Below, in pieces: positions 25,536-32,663 of a stretch of DNA of 37,900 bases. Position 1 is the stretch's first letter. Each line of letters begins with the position of its first letter. Position numbers and translations under genes: made by a program. A model generated the notes under the pieces. It did not search any database. It saw nothing but the letters and a program-made list of their open reading frames with translations, and was not told the DNA's origin. Source of the DNA: JACZWL01 sp046756445 (GTDB lineage: Bacteria; Pseudomonadota; Gammaproteobacteria; Steroidobacterales; Woeseiaceae); NCBI GenBank assembly GCA_046756445.1, contig JBHHWI010000018.1, forward strand, positions 1-37,900, read 5' to 3'.

Positions 25536-26545
25536 GAGATGAACATCGCATCGCCATAACTGTAGAACCGGTACCGCTGATCGACTGCGTGACGATAGGC
25601 ATCCAGGGTGCATTCTGTACCGGCGAACGCAGCAACGAGCATCAGCAACGACGACTGTGGCAGGTGAAAGTTGGTGATCAGTGCGTCGACACTCCGAAAG
25701 TGATAGCCCGGGACAATAAACAGTCGTGTCTCACCGTCAAAGGGCCTCGGCCTGCTGTCCGTGTAAGCTGATTCGAGCGCGCGAACCGATGTCGTCCCGA
25801 CCGCGATGACACGTCCGCCATCATCACGAGTCTGCTCTACGGCACGGCAAGTCTCAACGCCGACAATCACTCTCTCGGCGTGTAGCGTATTCGATTCGAT
25901 ATCCTCGCTCCGCAGGGGCTGAAACGTGCCTGCCCCGATATGCAGCGTGACAAACGCGTGCCGCACCCCGATTGCCGAGGTCCTGGCAAGCATATCTTCA
26001 TCGAAATGCAGCCCTGCCGTCGGGGCCGCGACCGCCCCGTCATGTCGTGCATAGACGGTTTGATAGCGATCGACGTCCTCCGGACCGGCCTCGCGTTTCA
26101 GGTAAGGAGGCAAGGGGACTTCGCCCCGTGCATCGAGATACGGCGCCAGGGGCAATCCGAAGTCGAGTACGTAGAAGTCTTCGTCCCGGCCGACGACGGT
26201 CGCCGTGATATCCCCGGCCAGCTCCAGTTCCATGCCGGCCCTTGGCGCCTTGCTTGCGTGAACCTGGGCGAGCGCCATCGTGTCCGACAAGGTTCTTTCG
26301 ATCAGAATCTCGATGCGTCCGCCGGTCTTCTTGCGCCCGAAAAGACGCGCAGGAATAACGCGGGTATCGTTGAACACCAGCAGATCGCCCGGCTCGAGCA
26401 GCATTGGCAGATCCGAGAACTGCCGGTCGGCGAAGGATTTCGAGGCCGCATCGACGACCAGCAGGCGGCTGGCGCCGCGCTTCCCGAGCGGGTACTGCGC
26501 GATCAGCTCATCGGGTAAGGGGTAATCGAAATCGGAAACCTGCAT
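25532..26545 (-). CDS. queA: S-adenosylmethionine:tRNA ribosyltransferase-isomerase
   Basis: 337 aa. It transfers the ribosyl moiety of SAM to preQ1-34 of tRNA, making epoxyqueuosine. The family N-terminus (SDFDYPLPDELIAQYP), VFNDTRVIPARLFG, AAPTAGLHF and the C-terminal NFHLPQSSLLMLVAAFAG are all present. Adjacent ATGs at 26548 and 26545 are equally possible, and no strong Shine-Dalgarno decides between them. Translation is coupled to tgt by GTGA. Confidence 0.96.
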   Translation of the reverse strand: MQVSDFDYPLPDELIAQYPLGKRGASRLLVVDAASKSFADRQFSDLPMLLEPGDLLVFNDTRVIPARLFGRKKTGGRIEILIERTLSDTMALAQVHASKAPRAGMELELAGDITATVVGRDEDFYVLDFGLPLAPYLDARGEVPLPPYLKREAGPEDVDRYQTVYARHDGAVAAPTAGLHFDEDMLARTSAIGVRHAFVTLHIGAGTFQPLRSEDIESNTLHAERVIVGVETCRAVEQTRDDGGRVIAVGTTSVRALESAYTDSRPRPFDGETRLFIVPGYHFRSVDALITNFHLPQSSLLMLVAAFAGTECTLDAYRHAVDQRYRFYSYGDAMFIS

Positions 26546-26583
26546 CATCGCGCATGGTAGCAAACACACCCGGGCGACAAGAC

Positions 26584-27504
26584 TCAGGCGAGGAGGTACG
26601 CGAGATTTTCCGGCACGAACGCCCTGGCCGGCCTGCCCATCAGCGATTCGAGCTGCGCCGGATCAGCGGTACTGCCCTCCGAGAGCATCGTCAGCTGGTC
26701 CCGGGTCACCGGGAAACGCGGCAGCCGCTCCAACAGTGTTGCAGCAAGCTTCATGACGCCGATCGGCATCGGCAGAATCCACTTGTCGCGCCCGGCCGCC
26801 TGCGCGATCCGCCGGAGCATCTCGGGCCAGGCAAGCGACTCCGGACCGCCGAGTTCGTAGGTCCGGCCCGTCGCGTTCGGATCATCGAATGACCTGACGA
26901 ATGCCAGGGCGACGTCCTCGACATGGACAGGTGACATCAGTACTTCACCCCGGCCCGGACGGAAACCGCTGAAAAAGCCGACCGCCGGTAGCGGCGGCGC
27001 GATCATGTCACGATACAGCTGAGTCGCGATTTCAAGAGTGCCGCGAGGATCGCCGAATATCACCGACGGCCTGAAGATCGTGACCGCCAGGCCGGCGGCC
27101 TTGACGTGCTCCTCGGCGCGAAACTTGGTCTCCTGATAGCGTGTGCCGGGCGATTTCGCGCCCACTGCGCTCATGAGCAGGAACCTGGATATGCCCCGCG
27201 CTTTCGCCGCCTCGGTGACCCGCACGACGGCGTCGTATTGCAGGGCCTGGAAAGTAATGCCCTGCCGCGGGTACTCCCTCAGTATGCCGACACAGAAGAT
27301 AATCGCCTCGCAGTCTTCCAGCGTGGCTTCGATCGCGCTCGTCGAACTCAAGTCACCGGTAACCGCCCGGCACCGGTGGGCCTGATGCAGCTTGTGCTCG
27401 CTGCCGGTCCGAATCAGTACCGAGGGCTCGTGGCCGCCTGCGACGAGCGCATCGATCAGGTAACTACCGACGAAGCCGGTGCCACCGAAGACGGCTACGC
27501 GCAT
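26584..27504 (-). CDS. NDUFA9-like atypical SDR (NAD(P)-binding epimerase fold)
   Basis: 306 aa. The nucleotide-binding GGTGFVGSYL motif (8-17) belongs to the extended/atypical SDR class. LMSAVGAKSPGTRYQETKFRAEEHVK carries the YxxxK-like region (YQETK). Overall it resembles bacterial relatives of complex I subunit NDUFA9 and NAD-dependent epimerases, whose substrates are mostly unknown. It lies 12 bp after the PDZ gene and 36-39 bp before queA. It may be the last gene of the sigma-factor operon or lead into queA. Confidence 0.8.
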   Translation of the reverse strand: MRVAVFGGTGFVGSYLIDALVAGGHEPSVLIRTGSEHKLHQAHRCRAVTGDLSSTSAIEATLEDCEAIIFCVGILREYPRQGITFQALQYDAVVRVTEAAKARGISRFLLMSAVGAKSPGTRYQETKFRAEEHVKAAGLAVTIFRPSVIFGDPRGTLEIATQLYRDMIAPPLPAVGFFSGFRPGRGEVLMSPVHVEDVALAFVRSFDDPNATGRTYELGGPESLAWPEMLRRIAQAAGRDKWILPMPIGVMKLAATLLERLPRFPVTRDQLTMLSEGSTADPAQLESLMGRPARAFVPENLAYLLA

Positions 27505-27516
27505 CGATGCGACCCG

Positions 27517-28575
27517 TCAGGTGCGCTCTTTCCGTTGGATACGGACCTTCGGCACCACGACGACATCCGATTCGACTTGCGGCGCGAAGCGCGGAATCCA
27601 GGAGCTTCTGTTGTCCGGCATTTCGATCTTGAGTGTGTGCTTGCGCTTGTCACGCATGATCTGCAACTCGAGCTCTTCGCCGCTCTGATAGGAACCGAGA
27701 ATGCGCATTGCATGGGACACCGATCTGGGTTCGCGGCCGTCGATACTCTGAATGACATCACCATCCTGTAGCTTGAGCTTATCATCGTCCGGCGCCCTTA
27801 CGACCAGCAGTCCCTTGTCCGTTCCGAAGTATTTGCCGAGGCCTTCGGTCAACGTCACCATCTCCATATGGCCCCAGCCGCTTCCGTCCGAGTACCACCT
27901 GAATTTCCAGTCGAAATCAGGCGAGCGCGGTGCAACCGGCACGGAATGCCTCCCGCGTCCGCGGCCAAATGCAAACGCCATCGGTGATATCTCTTTCGGA
28001 TGCACCTCGACGGTTGCCTGCTTGCCGTCCCTCAGGTACTCGACGTCCAGGGCATCGCCCTCCTCGACGCCGGCCATGAAATCGATGAGCTTTTCATTGG
28101 CTTTTTCGTGGCTGTCCGCAGTCATCGATTCGCTGTTGACCGCCGTGATCACGTCACCGGACCGTAACCCGGCTTCTTCCGCCGCGCCGCCCGGCGAGAC
28201 ACCCCGAATCGTGACGCCTTCGACCGGGCCATCCTCGTCATCGCCGGCGATGGTGATCCCCAGCATCACACGATCGTCCATGTGAACGAATCGTTCGATG
28301 TCGATAACAGCCGGCAGAGATCGCGAGCTCAGTTCTGCTATCTGTCTTGCTGCCTGGGCCAACCGTTCTTCTGCCTCTTTCATCTGTACCTCGGCAACGC
28401 GCTGCTGCGCCTCCACCTTTCTGATCTGCGTATCGATTACGCGCTGCTGTTCCAGCGCCTCTCTCGATTGCCGTTCGGCTACGCTTGATGATTCACGCGC
28501 ACTTTCCTGTGCGATGACCGGCACACTTATCAGTGCGACCAGTACGAGAAGACCCGTTTTCCTACAGATTGCCAT
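27517..28575 (-). CDS. Exported coiled-coil protein with two PDZ domains
   Basis: 352 aa. A signal peptide (about 1-22, VIA|QE) is followed by a charged coiled coil (about 27-85, rich in Q, E, A, R). PDZ1 is at about 100-195 (VMLGITIAG...GAAEEAGLRSGDVITAVN). A Gly/Arg-rich linker and PDZ2 (about 235-320, GLLVVRAPDDDKLKLQDGDVIQSIDG) follow. There is no Ser-His-Asp protease domain, so it is not DegP/DegS. It is most likely a periplasmic scaffold or sensor. A good Shine-Dalgarno (AGGAG, 7 nt) marks the start. It is 21 bp after the membrane-protein gene downstream of the sigma factor. Confidence 0.8.
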   Translation of the reverse strand: MAICRKTGLLVLVALISVPVIAQESARESSSVAERQSREALEQQRVIDTQIRKVEAQQRVAEVQMKEAEERLAQAARQIAELSSRSLPAVIDIERFVHMDDRVMLGITIAGDDEDGPVEGVTIRGVSPGGAAEEAGLRSGDVITAVNSESMTADSHEKANEKLIDFMAGVEEGDALDVEYLRDGKQATVEVHPKEISPMAFAFGRGRGRHSVPVAPRSPDFDWKFRWYSDGSGWGHMEMVTLTEGLGKYFGTDKGLLVVRAPDDDKLKLQDGDVIQSIDGREPRSVSHAMRILGSYQSGEELELQIMRDKRKHTLKIEMPDNRSSWIPRFAPQVESDVVVVPKVRIQRKERT

Positions 28576-28596
28576 TTGTCAACTCCTGATCAATTG

Positions 28597-29178
28597 TTAG
28601 AAAGAATTCCGCTGAGCCTGCGCATAGCGAAGCTTCACCAGCGAATCCATCAACCTGACGCGTTCACGCCAGTAAAGCTGTCTTTGGGAGGGACTCATTC
28701 GGATTGCCGGATGATTGAGCCGGTAGTCGATCGCTGCGATCCGGTCCTCCAGATTTCCGATCGTTGCTGCCGTCGAGGCCCGCATCACACGTGGCTGATA
28801 CGTGATGGCGCGAAGTTCATGCTCGAGCCGCTGCGACTGCACCATCAGGTCGTCCAGTGCTTCGGCGTCGTGCACGGGCGTTGACGGCAAATCCACCGCG
28901 GCCGGGATCCGGTCCGGATTCAGCATTCCGGGCAGTCGCAACACGGCCAGCACAACGGCCGCAGCAATGCCGGCGCCGGCAAGCCATTTAACGCGCCGTT
29001 GTGCAGGGAACCTCTTCAACAAGCCCTCTGCCCTCGCCTGCTCCTCAATCCGGTGCCACACCGAGCGCGGCGGCATCGTGTCCGCCAGCTCTCTCAACCC
29101 GTCTCTTAGTCTCTCGTGCTCGTGCACGCTCAATACGCCGTTCATCGTTTTGTCCCGTGGGCTCTGCTCCGTGGTCAT
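28597..29178 (-). CDS. Single-span membrane protein, putative anti-sigma factor
   Basis: 193 aa. A cytoplasmic N-terminal part (about 1-64, ERLRDGLRELADTMPPRSVWHRIEE) precedes one transmembrane helix (about 65-82). A periplasmic part of about 110 residues is rich in charged, coiled-coil-like helices. The topology and position 2 bp after the sigma gene suggest an anti-sigma factor. No zinc HxxxCxxC motif is present and no family was recognised. The start at 29178 is next to the sigma stop; an ATG at 29145 is an alternative. Confidence 0.65.
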   Translation of the reverse strand: MTTEQSPRDKTMNGVLSVHEHERLRDGLRELADTMPPRSVWHRIEEQARAEGLLKRFPAQRRVKWLAGAGIAAAVVLAVLRLPGMLNPDRIPAAVDLPSTPVHDAEALDDLMVQSQRLEHELRAITYQPRVMRASTAATIGNLEDRIAAIDYRLNHPAIRMSPSQRQLYWRERVRLMDSLVKLRYAQAQRNSF

Positions 29179-29180
29179 CG

Positions 29181-29792
29181 TCAGTAGCTCCCCAGTGCCG
29201 GACCTTCCATCGCCCTGCCGGTCGATTCCGCCTCCAACTCCGCCTGGAGGTATGGGCGCAGCCGCCGGTAGGCCCTGGATAACTGTGACTTGGAGAAGCT
29301 CTCGGTCCTGCCCATGAGCCCTGCTATCTCCTTGTGCGTGAACCCTTCGACATCGTGCAACCAGACAACCGCCCGGCTCACCGACGGCAGGCTGCCGAGT
29401 GCCGCGTCCAGATCCAGGGCATGGTCCGGGTCGCTCGATACGCCGTGGCTCGCAGCATTGCCCGGGGTCACCTCCTCGAAGTCGTCGTCGAGGCTTTGCC
29501 CCCGGCTGTGCCAGGCGGAGCGCAGAAACATCAGTGCCTTGCTGACGGCTATCCGCCGGATCCAGCTGCCGATCGGCGCCTCGCCGCGAAAGGACGCGAT
29601 ACTCCGGATCACCTCGACGAAGGTTTCCTGGACAAGGTCCTCGGCGTATGCCGGTACCCTCGTGAACCGCAAGCACATCGAGTAGACCGGTGAGCTGAAT
29701 GCACGGTAGATGATCTCGTGAGCGCGCACGTCACCGCTTGCCGCACGCTTCACTATAGCTGCGTCGATCTGGATGTCGGCAAACCTGCTCAT
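29181..29792 (-). CDS. ECF-type sigma-70 family RNA polymerase sigma factor
   Basis: 203 aa. Region 2 (about 25-91) includes AEDLVQETFVEVIRSIASFRG and GSWIRRIAVSKALMFLRS. Region 4 (about 127-180) includes LPSVSRAVVWLHDVEGFTHKEIAGLMG and a recognition helix ending in SRAYRRLRPYL. There is no region 1.1 or 3. The start is ATG 29792. The frame is open to 29984, but that part is the antisense of the tRNA-Leu gene. It heads a run with the putative anti-sigma, PDZ and SDR genes. Its target promoters are unknown. Confidence 0.87.
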   Translation of the reverse strand: MSRFADIQIDAAIVKRAASGDVRAHEIIYRAFSSPVYSMCLRFTRVPAYAEDLVQETFVEVIRSIASFRGEAPIGSWIRRIAVSKALMFLRSAWHSRGQSLDDDFEEVTPGNAASHGVSSDPDHALDLDAALGSLPSVSRAVVWLHDVEGFTHKEIAGLMGRTESFSKSQLSRAYRRLRPYLQAELEAESTGRAMEGPALGSY

Positions 29793-29873
29793 ATCCTGAA
29801 TCTTAGATGCCTTCGCACCCGAAAAGGTCGCAAATGCACCGACATTTTGTGGAAGGAACCGCCGCGCCGAGCA

Positions 29874-29879
29874 TATACT
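29874..29879 (+). promoter_or_regulatory. Candidate -10 element of tRNA-Leu
   Basis: TATACT ends 17 nt before the mature tRNA 5' end, implying a start near 29886 and a leader of about 11 nt removed by RNase P. No well-spaced -35 is obvious. Confidence 0.4.
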
Positions 29880-29896
29880 TGGTCGACTCAACGCCG

Positions 29897-29983
29897 GCCG
29901 GGATGGCGGAACTGGTAGACGCGCCGGATTCAAAATCCGGTTCTGGCAACAGAGTGCGAGTTCGATTCTCGCTCCCGGCACCA
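29897..29983 (+). tRNA. tRNA-Leu(CAA)
   Basis: 87 nt with encoded CCA. Acceptor strands GCCGGGA (29897-29903) and TCCCGGC (973-979 of that block) pair fully. The anticodon stem CCGGA/TCCGG carries loop TTCAAAA with anticodon CAA at 29931-29933. The long class II variable arm is TCTG-GCAA-CAGA. The T arm is GCGAG-TTCGATT-CTCGC. The discriminator A and CCA end at 29983. It reads UUG leucine codons. Confidence 0.95.
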
Positions 29984-29998
29984 CGCATTTCTGAATCC

Positions 29999-30535
29999 AT
30001 GAAACACTGTACGAGTTGTGGCAGCCTTGTCATAGAGAAGATACCTGACGGCGATAACCGGCACCGCTGGGTCTGCGATCAGTGCGACACCATCCACTAC
30101 CAGAATCCGAAGATCGTTGTCGGCTGTGTCCCCGAACGAGATGGCAGAATCCTGCTTTGCCGCCGAGCGATCGAGCCGCGCCACGGATACTGGACCGTGC
30201 CGGCAGGATTCATGGAGCTCGGCGAGACGATGCAGCAGGGTGCCGCGCGCGAGACGCTCGAGGAAGCCTGCGCCGAGGTGGAAGTCGGCCACCTGTTCGC
30301 ATCGGTGGACGTCATCCAGGCCGGCCAGGTGCACGTATTTTTCGCGGCCAGGCTACTCGGCGATTTTCGAGTCGGCGCCGAGAGCCTCGAGGTGGCACTG
30401 TTCAGCGAGTCGGAGATTCCCTGGGACAAGATCGCCTTTCGCAGCGGCCGGTTCGCGCTGGAGAAATACTTCGAAGACGCAGGCAGGAACACCGGGGTCC
30501 ACGTGCACGAAGTGATCTGGAAAGGACGGATGTAA
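29999..30535 (+). CDS. Zinc-ribbon Nudix hydrolase
   Basis: 178 aa. An N-terminal zinc ribbon (Cys4, Cys7, Cys26, Cys29) is followed by a Nudix domain. The Nudix box lies at about 70-92 (GFMELGETMQQGAARETLEEAC), with the usual Gly near its end replaced by Cys91. It resembles NudC-like and ADP-ribose/NADH pyrophosphatases; the substrate is not clear. The ATG lies 15 nt after the tRNA-Leu CCA with no Shine-Dalgarno. It is probably released by tRNA 3' processing from a shared transcript. A perfect hairpin follows the stop. Confidence 0.85.
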   Translation: MKHCTSCGSLVIEKIPDGDNRHRWVCDQCDTIHYQNPKIVVGCVPERDGRILLCRRAIEPRHGYWTVPAGFMELGETMQQGAARETLEEACAEVEVGHLFASVDVIQAGQVHVFFAARLLGDFRVGAESLEVALFSESEIPWDKIAFRSGRFALEKYFEDAGRNTGVHVHEVIWKGRM

Positions 30536-30536
30536 A

Positions 30537-30588
30537 GAAAAAGGGGTCAGAGCCCTTTTCCAGAGAAAAGGGCTCTGACCCCTTTTTC
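30537..30588. terminator. Perfect 24-bp inverted repeat, likely bidirectional terminator
   Basis: The arms at 30537-30560 and 30565-30588 are exact reverse complements around a 4-nt loop (CAGA). Each arm has an A5 run, GGGGTCAGAGCCC and T4. The hairpin sits between the stops of the convergent Nudix (30535) and dsbC (30596) genes. It carries A and T runs on both sides of a GC core, so it can terminate in both directions. The core resembles palindromes that occur repeatedly in some gammaproteobacterial genomes, so it may also be a dispersed REP-like element. Confidence 0.75.
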
Positions 30589-30595
30589 CTCTGAG

Positions 30596-31339
30596 TTACT
30601 GGCTGACCGCTGCAAGCTGTTGGGACAGCGCCAGTGGCGGCACGTACCCGCTGATCAGCTGACCGTTCTCGAACACGATCGCGGGCGTACCTCGAAGACC
30701 GACGTTCTGGCCCGTCAGATAGTGCGTTGAAACCATTGACGCATCGCAATCCCGAGTCTGAAATTCCTTGTCGAGCTTTGCGAGCGTGAGCGCCTCGGCG
30801 CGGTCGTCCGAACACCACACGTGCTCCGCCTTGACCCACGACGCCGACGTCGGGCCGTTACGCGGATACAACAGGTAGCGGACCTGGATTCCCTGCGCGA
30901 GATATTCATTGATCTGGCTGTGCAGCCGGCGGCAGTAGACACAGTCGACATCGGTGAACACCGAGACCGAATATTTCACCTCTTCCGGCGAGAAAATGAT
31001 CATGTGTTCTTCAGGAATCCTGGACATCATCTCGCGGCGTGCCTCGTCGCGACTCGCTTCGCTCAGGTTCACCTGGAGGTCCAGGTCAATGAGATCGCCC
31101 TGCAACAGATAACGGCCGTCACCCGAAATATAGGCGACGATCGCCCCCTTTCTGACCATGTACCAGCCATCCACCGGGCTGGGCAACACGTGCTGAGGCT
31201 CGATCTCGGCGAAAATGGCCGACACTCTGGCTCTGACTTCCTCGAGTTCCTTGGCGTCAGTCTCGGCGAGCGCTTGCGGTGACGCTATCGCAACAAGCGC
31301 GACCAACACGATTCCGATCTGCGATACGGTTTCTTTCAT
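30596..31339 (-). CDS. dsbC: DsbC-type thiol:disulfide interchange protein
   Basis: 247 aa periplasmic disulfide isomerase. A signal peptide (about 1-25, ALA|ET) is followed by an N-terminal dimerisation region with the GDLIDL segment. The thioredoxin domain has active site Cys133-Val-Tyr-Cys136 and cis-Pro219 (GTPAI). A structural pair, Cys176 and Cys198, matches the second E. coli DsbC disulfide. E. coli has CGYC; here it is CVYC. Position next to xerD is as in E. coli. GGAGAG lies 9 nt before the ATG. Confidence 0.9.
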   Translation of the reverse strand: MKETVSQIGIVLVALVAIASPQALAETDAKELEEVRARVSAIFAEIEPQHVLPSPVDGWYMVRKGAIVAYISGDGRYLLQGDLIDLDLQVNLSEASRDEARREMMSRIPEEHMIIFSPEEVKYSVSVFTDVDCVYCRRLHSQINEYLAQGIQVRYLLYPRNGPTSASWVKAEHVWCSDDRAEALTLAKLDKEFQTRDCDASMVSTHYLTGQNVGLRGTPAIVFENGQLISGYVPPLALSQQLAAVSQ

Positions 31340-31420
31340 CAGGGATTTCTCTCCGCCTGCGGACTTCGACCGGCTACACGATATCCGGTTCCCGACGGCC
31401 GCGGGCGAGGCGATTTTATA

Positions 31421-32353
31421 TCAACCGCGCGGGTGATGCTGACCGTGCAGATCCTTCATCCGTTCCCTGGCGACGTGCGTGTAGATTTGCGTGGTCGAGA
31501 GGTCACTGTGCCCGAGCAGTAGTTGTACCACCCGGAGGTCGGCGCCGCGATTGAGCAGGTGTGTGGCAAAGGCATGCCGCAGGCTGTGCGGTGACAGCTT
31601 CTTGTCGATGCTGGCCTTTTGCGCGTAACGTTTGATGATGTGCCAGAAAGCCTGGCGCGTCATGCGGTCGCCGCGCCGCGTCGGAAACAGGTAATCGGTC
31701 TGGCGCTCGAGAAGTATCTCCATCCGCGGTCCGTCGATGAAGTCGCGCAACCAGCGTTGCGCTTCATCGCCCAGTGGAATGAGTCGCTCACGGTCACCCT
31801 TGCCGACGATGCGCAATACGCCCTGATTGAAATTGATCTGGGACTGCTTGAGGTTGATGAGTTCCGACACGCGCAAGCCGGTCGCATAGAGCAACTCGAG
31901 CATCGCGCGGTCACGATGGCCGAGCGGCTCATCGGTATTGGGCGCATGTAGCAGGGCGTCGACCTCGTCTTCGGTGAGCGTCTTGGGCAACGACCGGCCG
32001 ATTCTCGGCATTTCGATGTCGGCCGTCGGGTCGGAATCTCTCAGGCCCTCCCGCATGATGTAGCCGAAGAATCGCCTGAAGCTGGACAGTTGCCTTGCCG
32101 TGGACCGGGGCTTGGCGCCGCTTTCGACGCGCTTTGCAATGAACTCGAGGAGGTCCGATTTCTGGGCCTTCTCGATCGGTATGTCCCGCTCCGACAGGCC
32201 TCGCCAGAGTGTCATCAGATCGGCGCGATAAGCGCCCAGGGTATTCTTGGACAAGCCTCGCTCCATCCAGATCGCGTCCAGAAACTGGTCGACCAGTATC
32301 TCGGAACTCGATTGTGGCTTGGAGCTGGATTTGCCTTGCCGCGTACTCGCCAT
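31421..32353 (-). CDS. xerD: Site-specific tyrosine recombinase XerD
   Basis: 310 aa from the start chosen. With XerC it resolves chromosome dimers at dif. The N-terminal SAM-like core-binding domain is intact. All catalytic residues are present: Arg161 (ATGLRVSEL), Lys185 (GKGDRER), His256 and Arg259 (SPHSLRHAFATH), His282 (LLGHSDLS) and Tyr291 (QIYTHV). The C-terminal DLHGQHHPRG matches XerD rather than XerC. The frame is open to 32536; ATG 32353 or 32362 gives the family's usual length, and the extension shows no family similarity. Confidence 0.94.
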   Translation of the reverse strand: MASTRQGKSSSKPQSSSEILVDQFLDAIWMERGLSKNTLGAYRADLMTLWRGLSERDIPIEKAQKSDLLEFIAKRVESGAKPRSTARQLSSFRRFFGYIMREGLRDSDPTADIEMPRIGRSLPKTLTEDEVDALLHAPNTDEPLGHRDRAMLELLYATGLRVSELINLKQSQINFNQGVLRIVGKGDRERLIPLGDEAQRWLRDFIDGPRMEILLERQTDYLFPTRRGDRMTRQAFWHIIKRYAQKASIDKKLSPHSLRHAFATHLLNRGADLRVVQLLLGHSDLSTTQIYTHVARERMKDLHGQHHPRG

Positions 32354-32570
32354 AATACCCATCTGGTCTATCAGGCCGTCCCTTTTCCGCTTGCCGAAAC
32401 ATTCGCCGGTCGATGTCATCCGCGACATCGTCGCGAGATCGCTGGTAGCATACGCCGCGGACACAGCCGCGCTCGGAAGCATCAGATCTTCTGCGCAATT
32501 CCCGACGACTTGTTCGCCAAGCATCGGATTTTTCAAGGTTTTGAGTATGATGAGGCAGTATCCCGGCGGG

Positions 32571-32586
32571 CGTGACCGCTGTCACA
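32571..32586. promoter_or_regulatory. CRP-type site 1 in the xerD-plsC region
   Basis: CGTGACCGCTGTCACA contains GTGA-N6-TCAC, the core of CRP/Vfr-family operators, at 32572-32585. It is centred 39 bp from a second such site. This is the xerD-proximal one. Confidence 0.5.
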
Positions 32587-32609
32587 AATTCACCAAGGCA
32601 TTAACATAA

Positions 32610-32625
32610 AGTGATCTGCGTCACA
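32610..32625. promoter_or_regulatory. CRP-type site 2 in the xerD-plsC region
   Basis: AGTGATCTGCGTCACA has GTGA-N6-TCAC at 32611-32624, one mismatch from TGTGA-N6-TCACA. Its right edge is 38 bp upstream of the plsC start codon. Confidence 0.5.
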
Positions 32626-32663
32626 GCATGACCACGGACATTTGAACGGCGGAGCACCTGTTT

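Larger units (their letters stand above)
32354..32663. other. Divergent intergenic region between xerD and plsC
   Basis: This 310-bp stretch holds no convincing gene with the xerD start chosen. An in-frame open extension of xerD covers 32354-32536 but looks non-coding. The plsC-proximal half carries two CRP-type palindromes. Confidence 0.5.

Noticed and set aside
29793..29984. N-terminal extension of the sigma factor
   Set aside because: The reading frame is open to 29984 but covers the antisense strand of tRNA-Leu, a common artefact. The ATG at 29792 gives a normal ECF protein.
29807..29998. N-terminal extension of the Nudix hydrolase through the tRNA
   Set aside because: The extra residues are a translation of tRNA-Leu; the zinc ribbon starts at the ATG at 29999.
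32354..32536. XerD extension of 61 residues
   Set aside because: XerD proteins are about 300 residues; the extension has no similarity and would cover the divergent promoter region.
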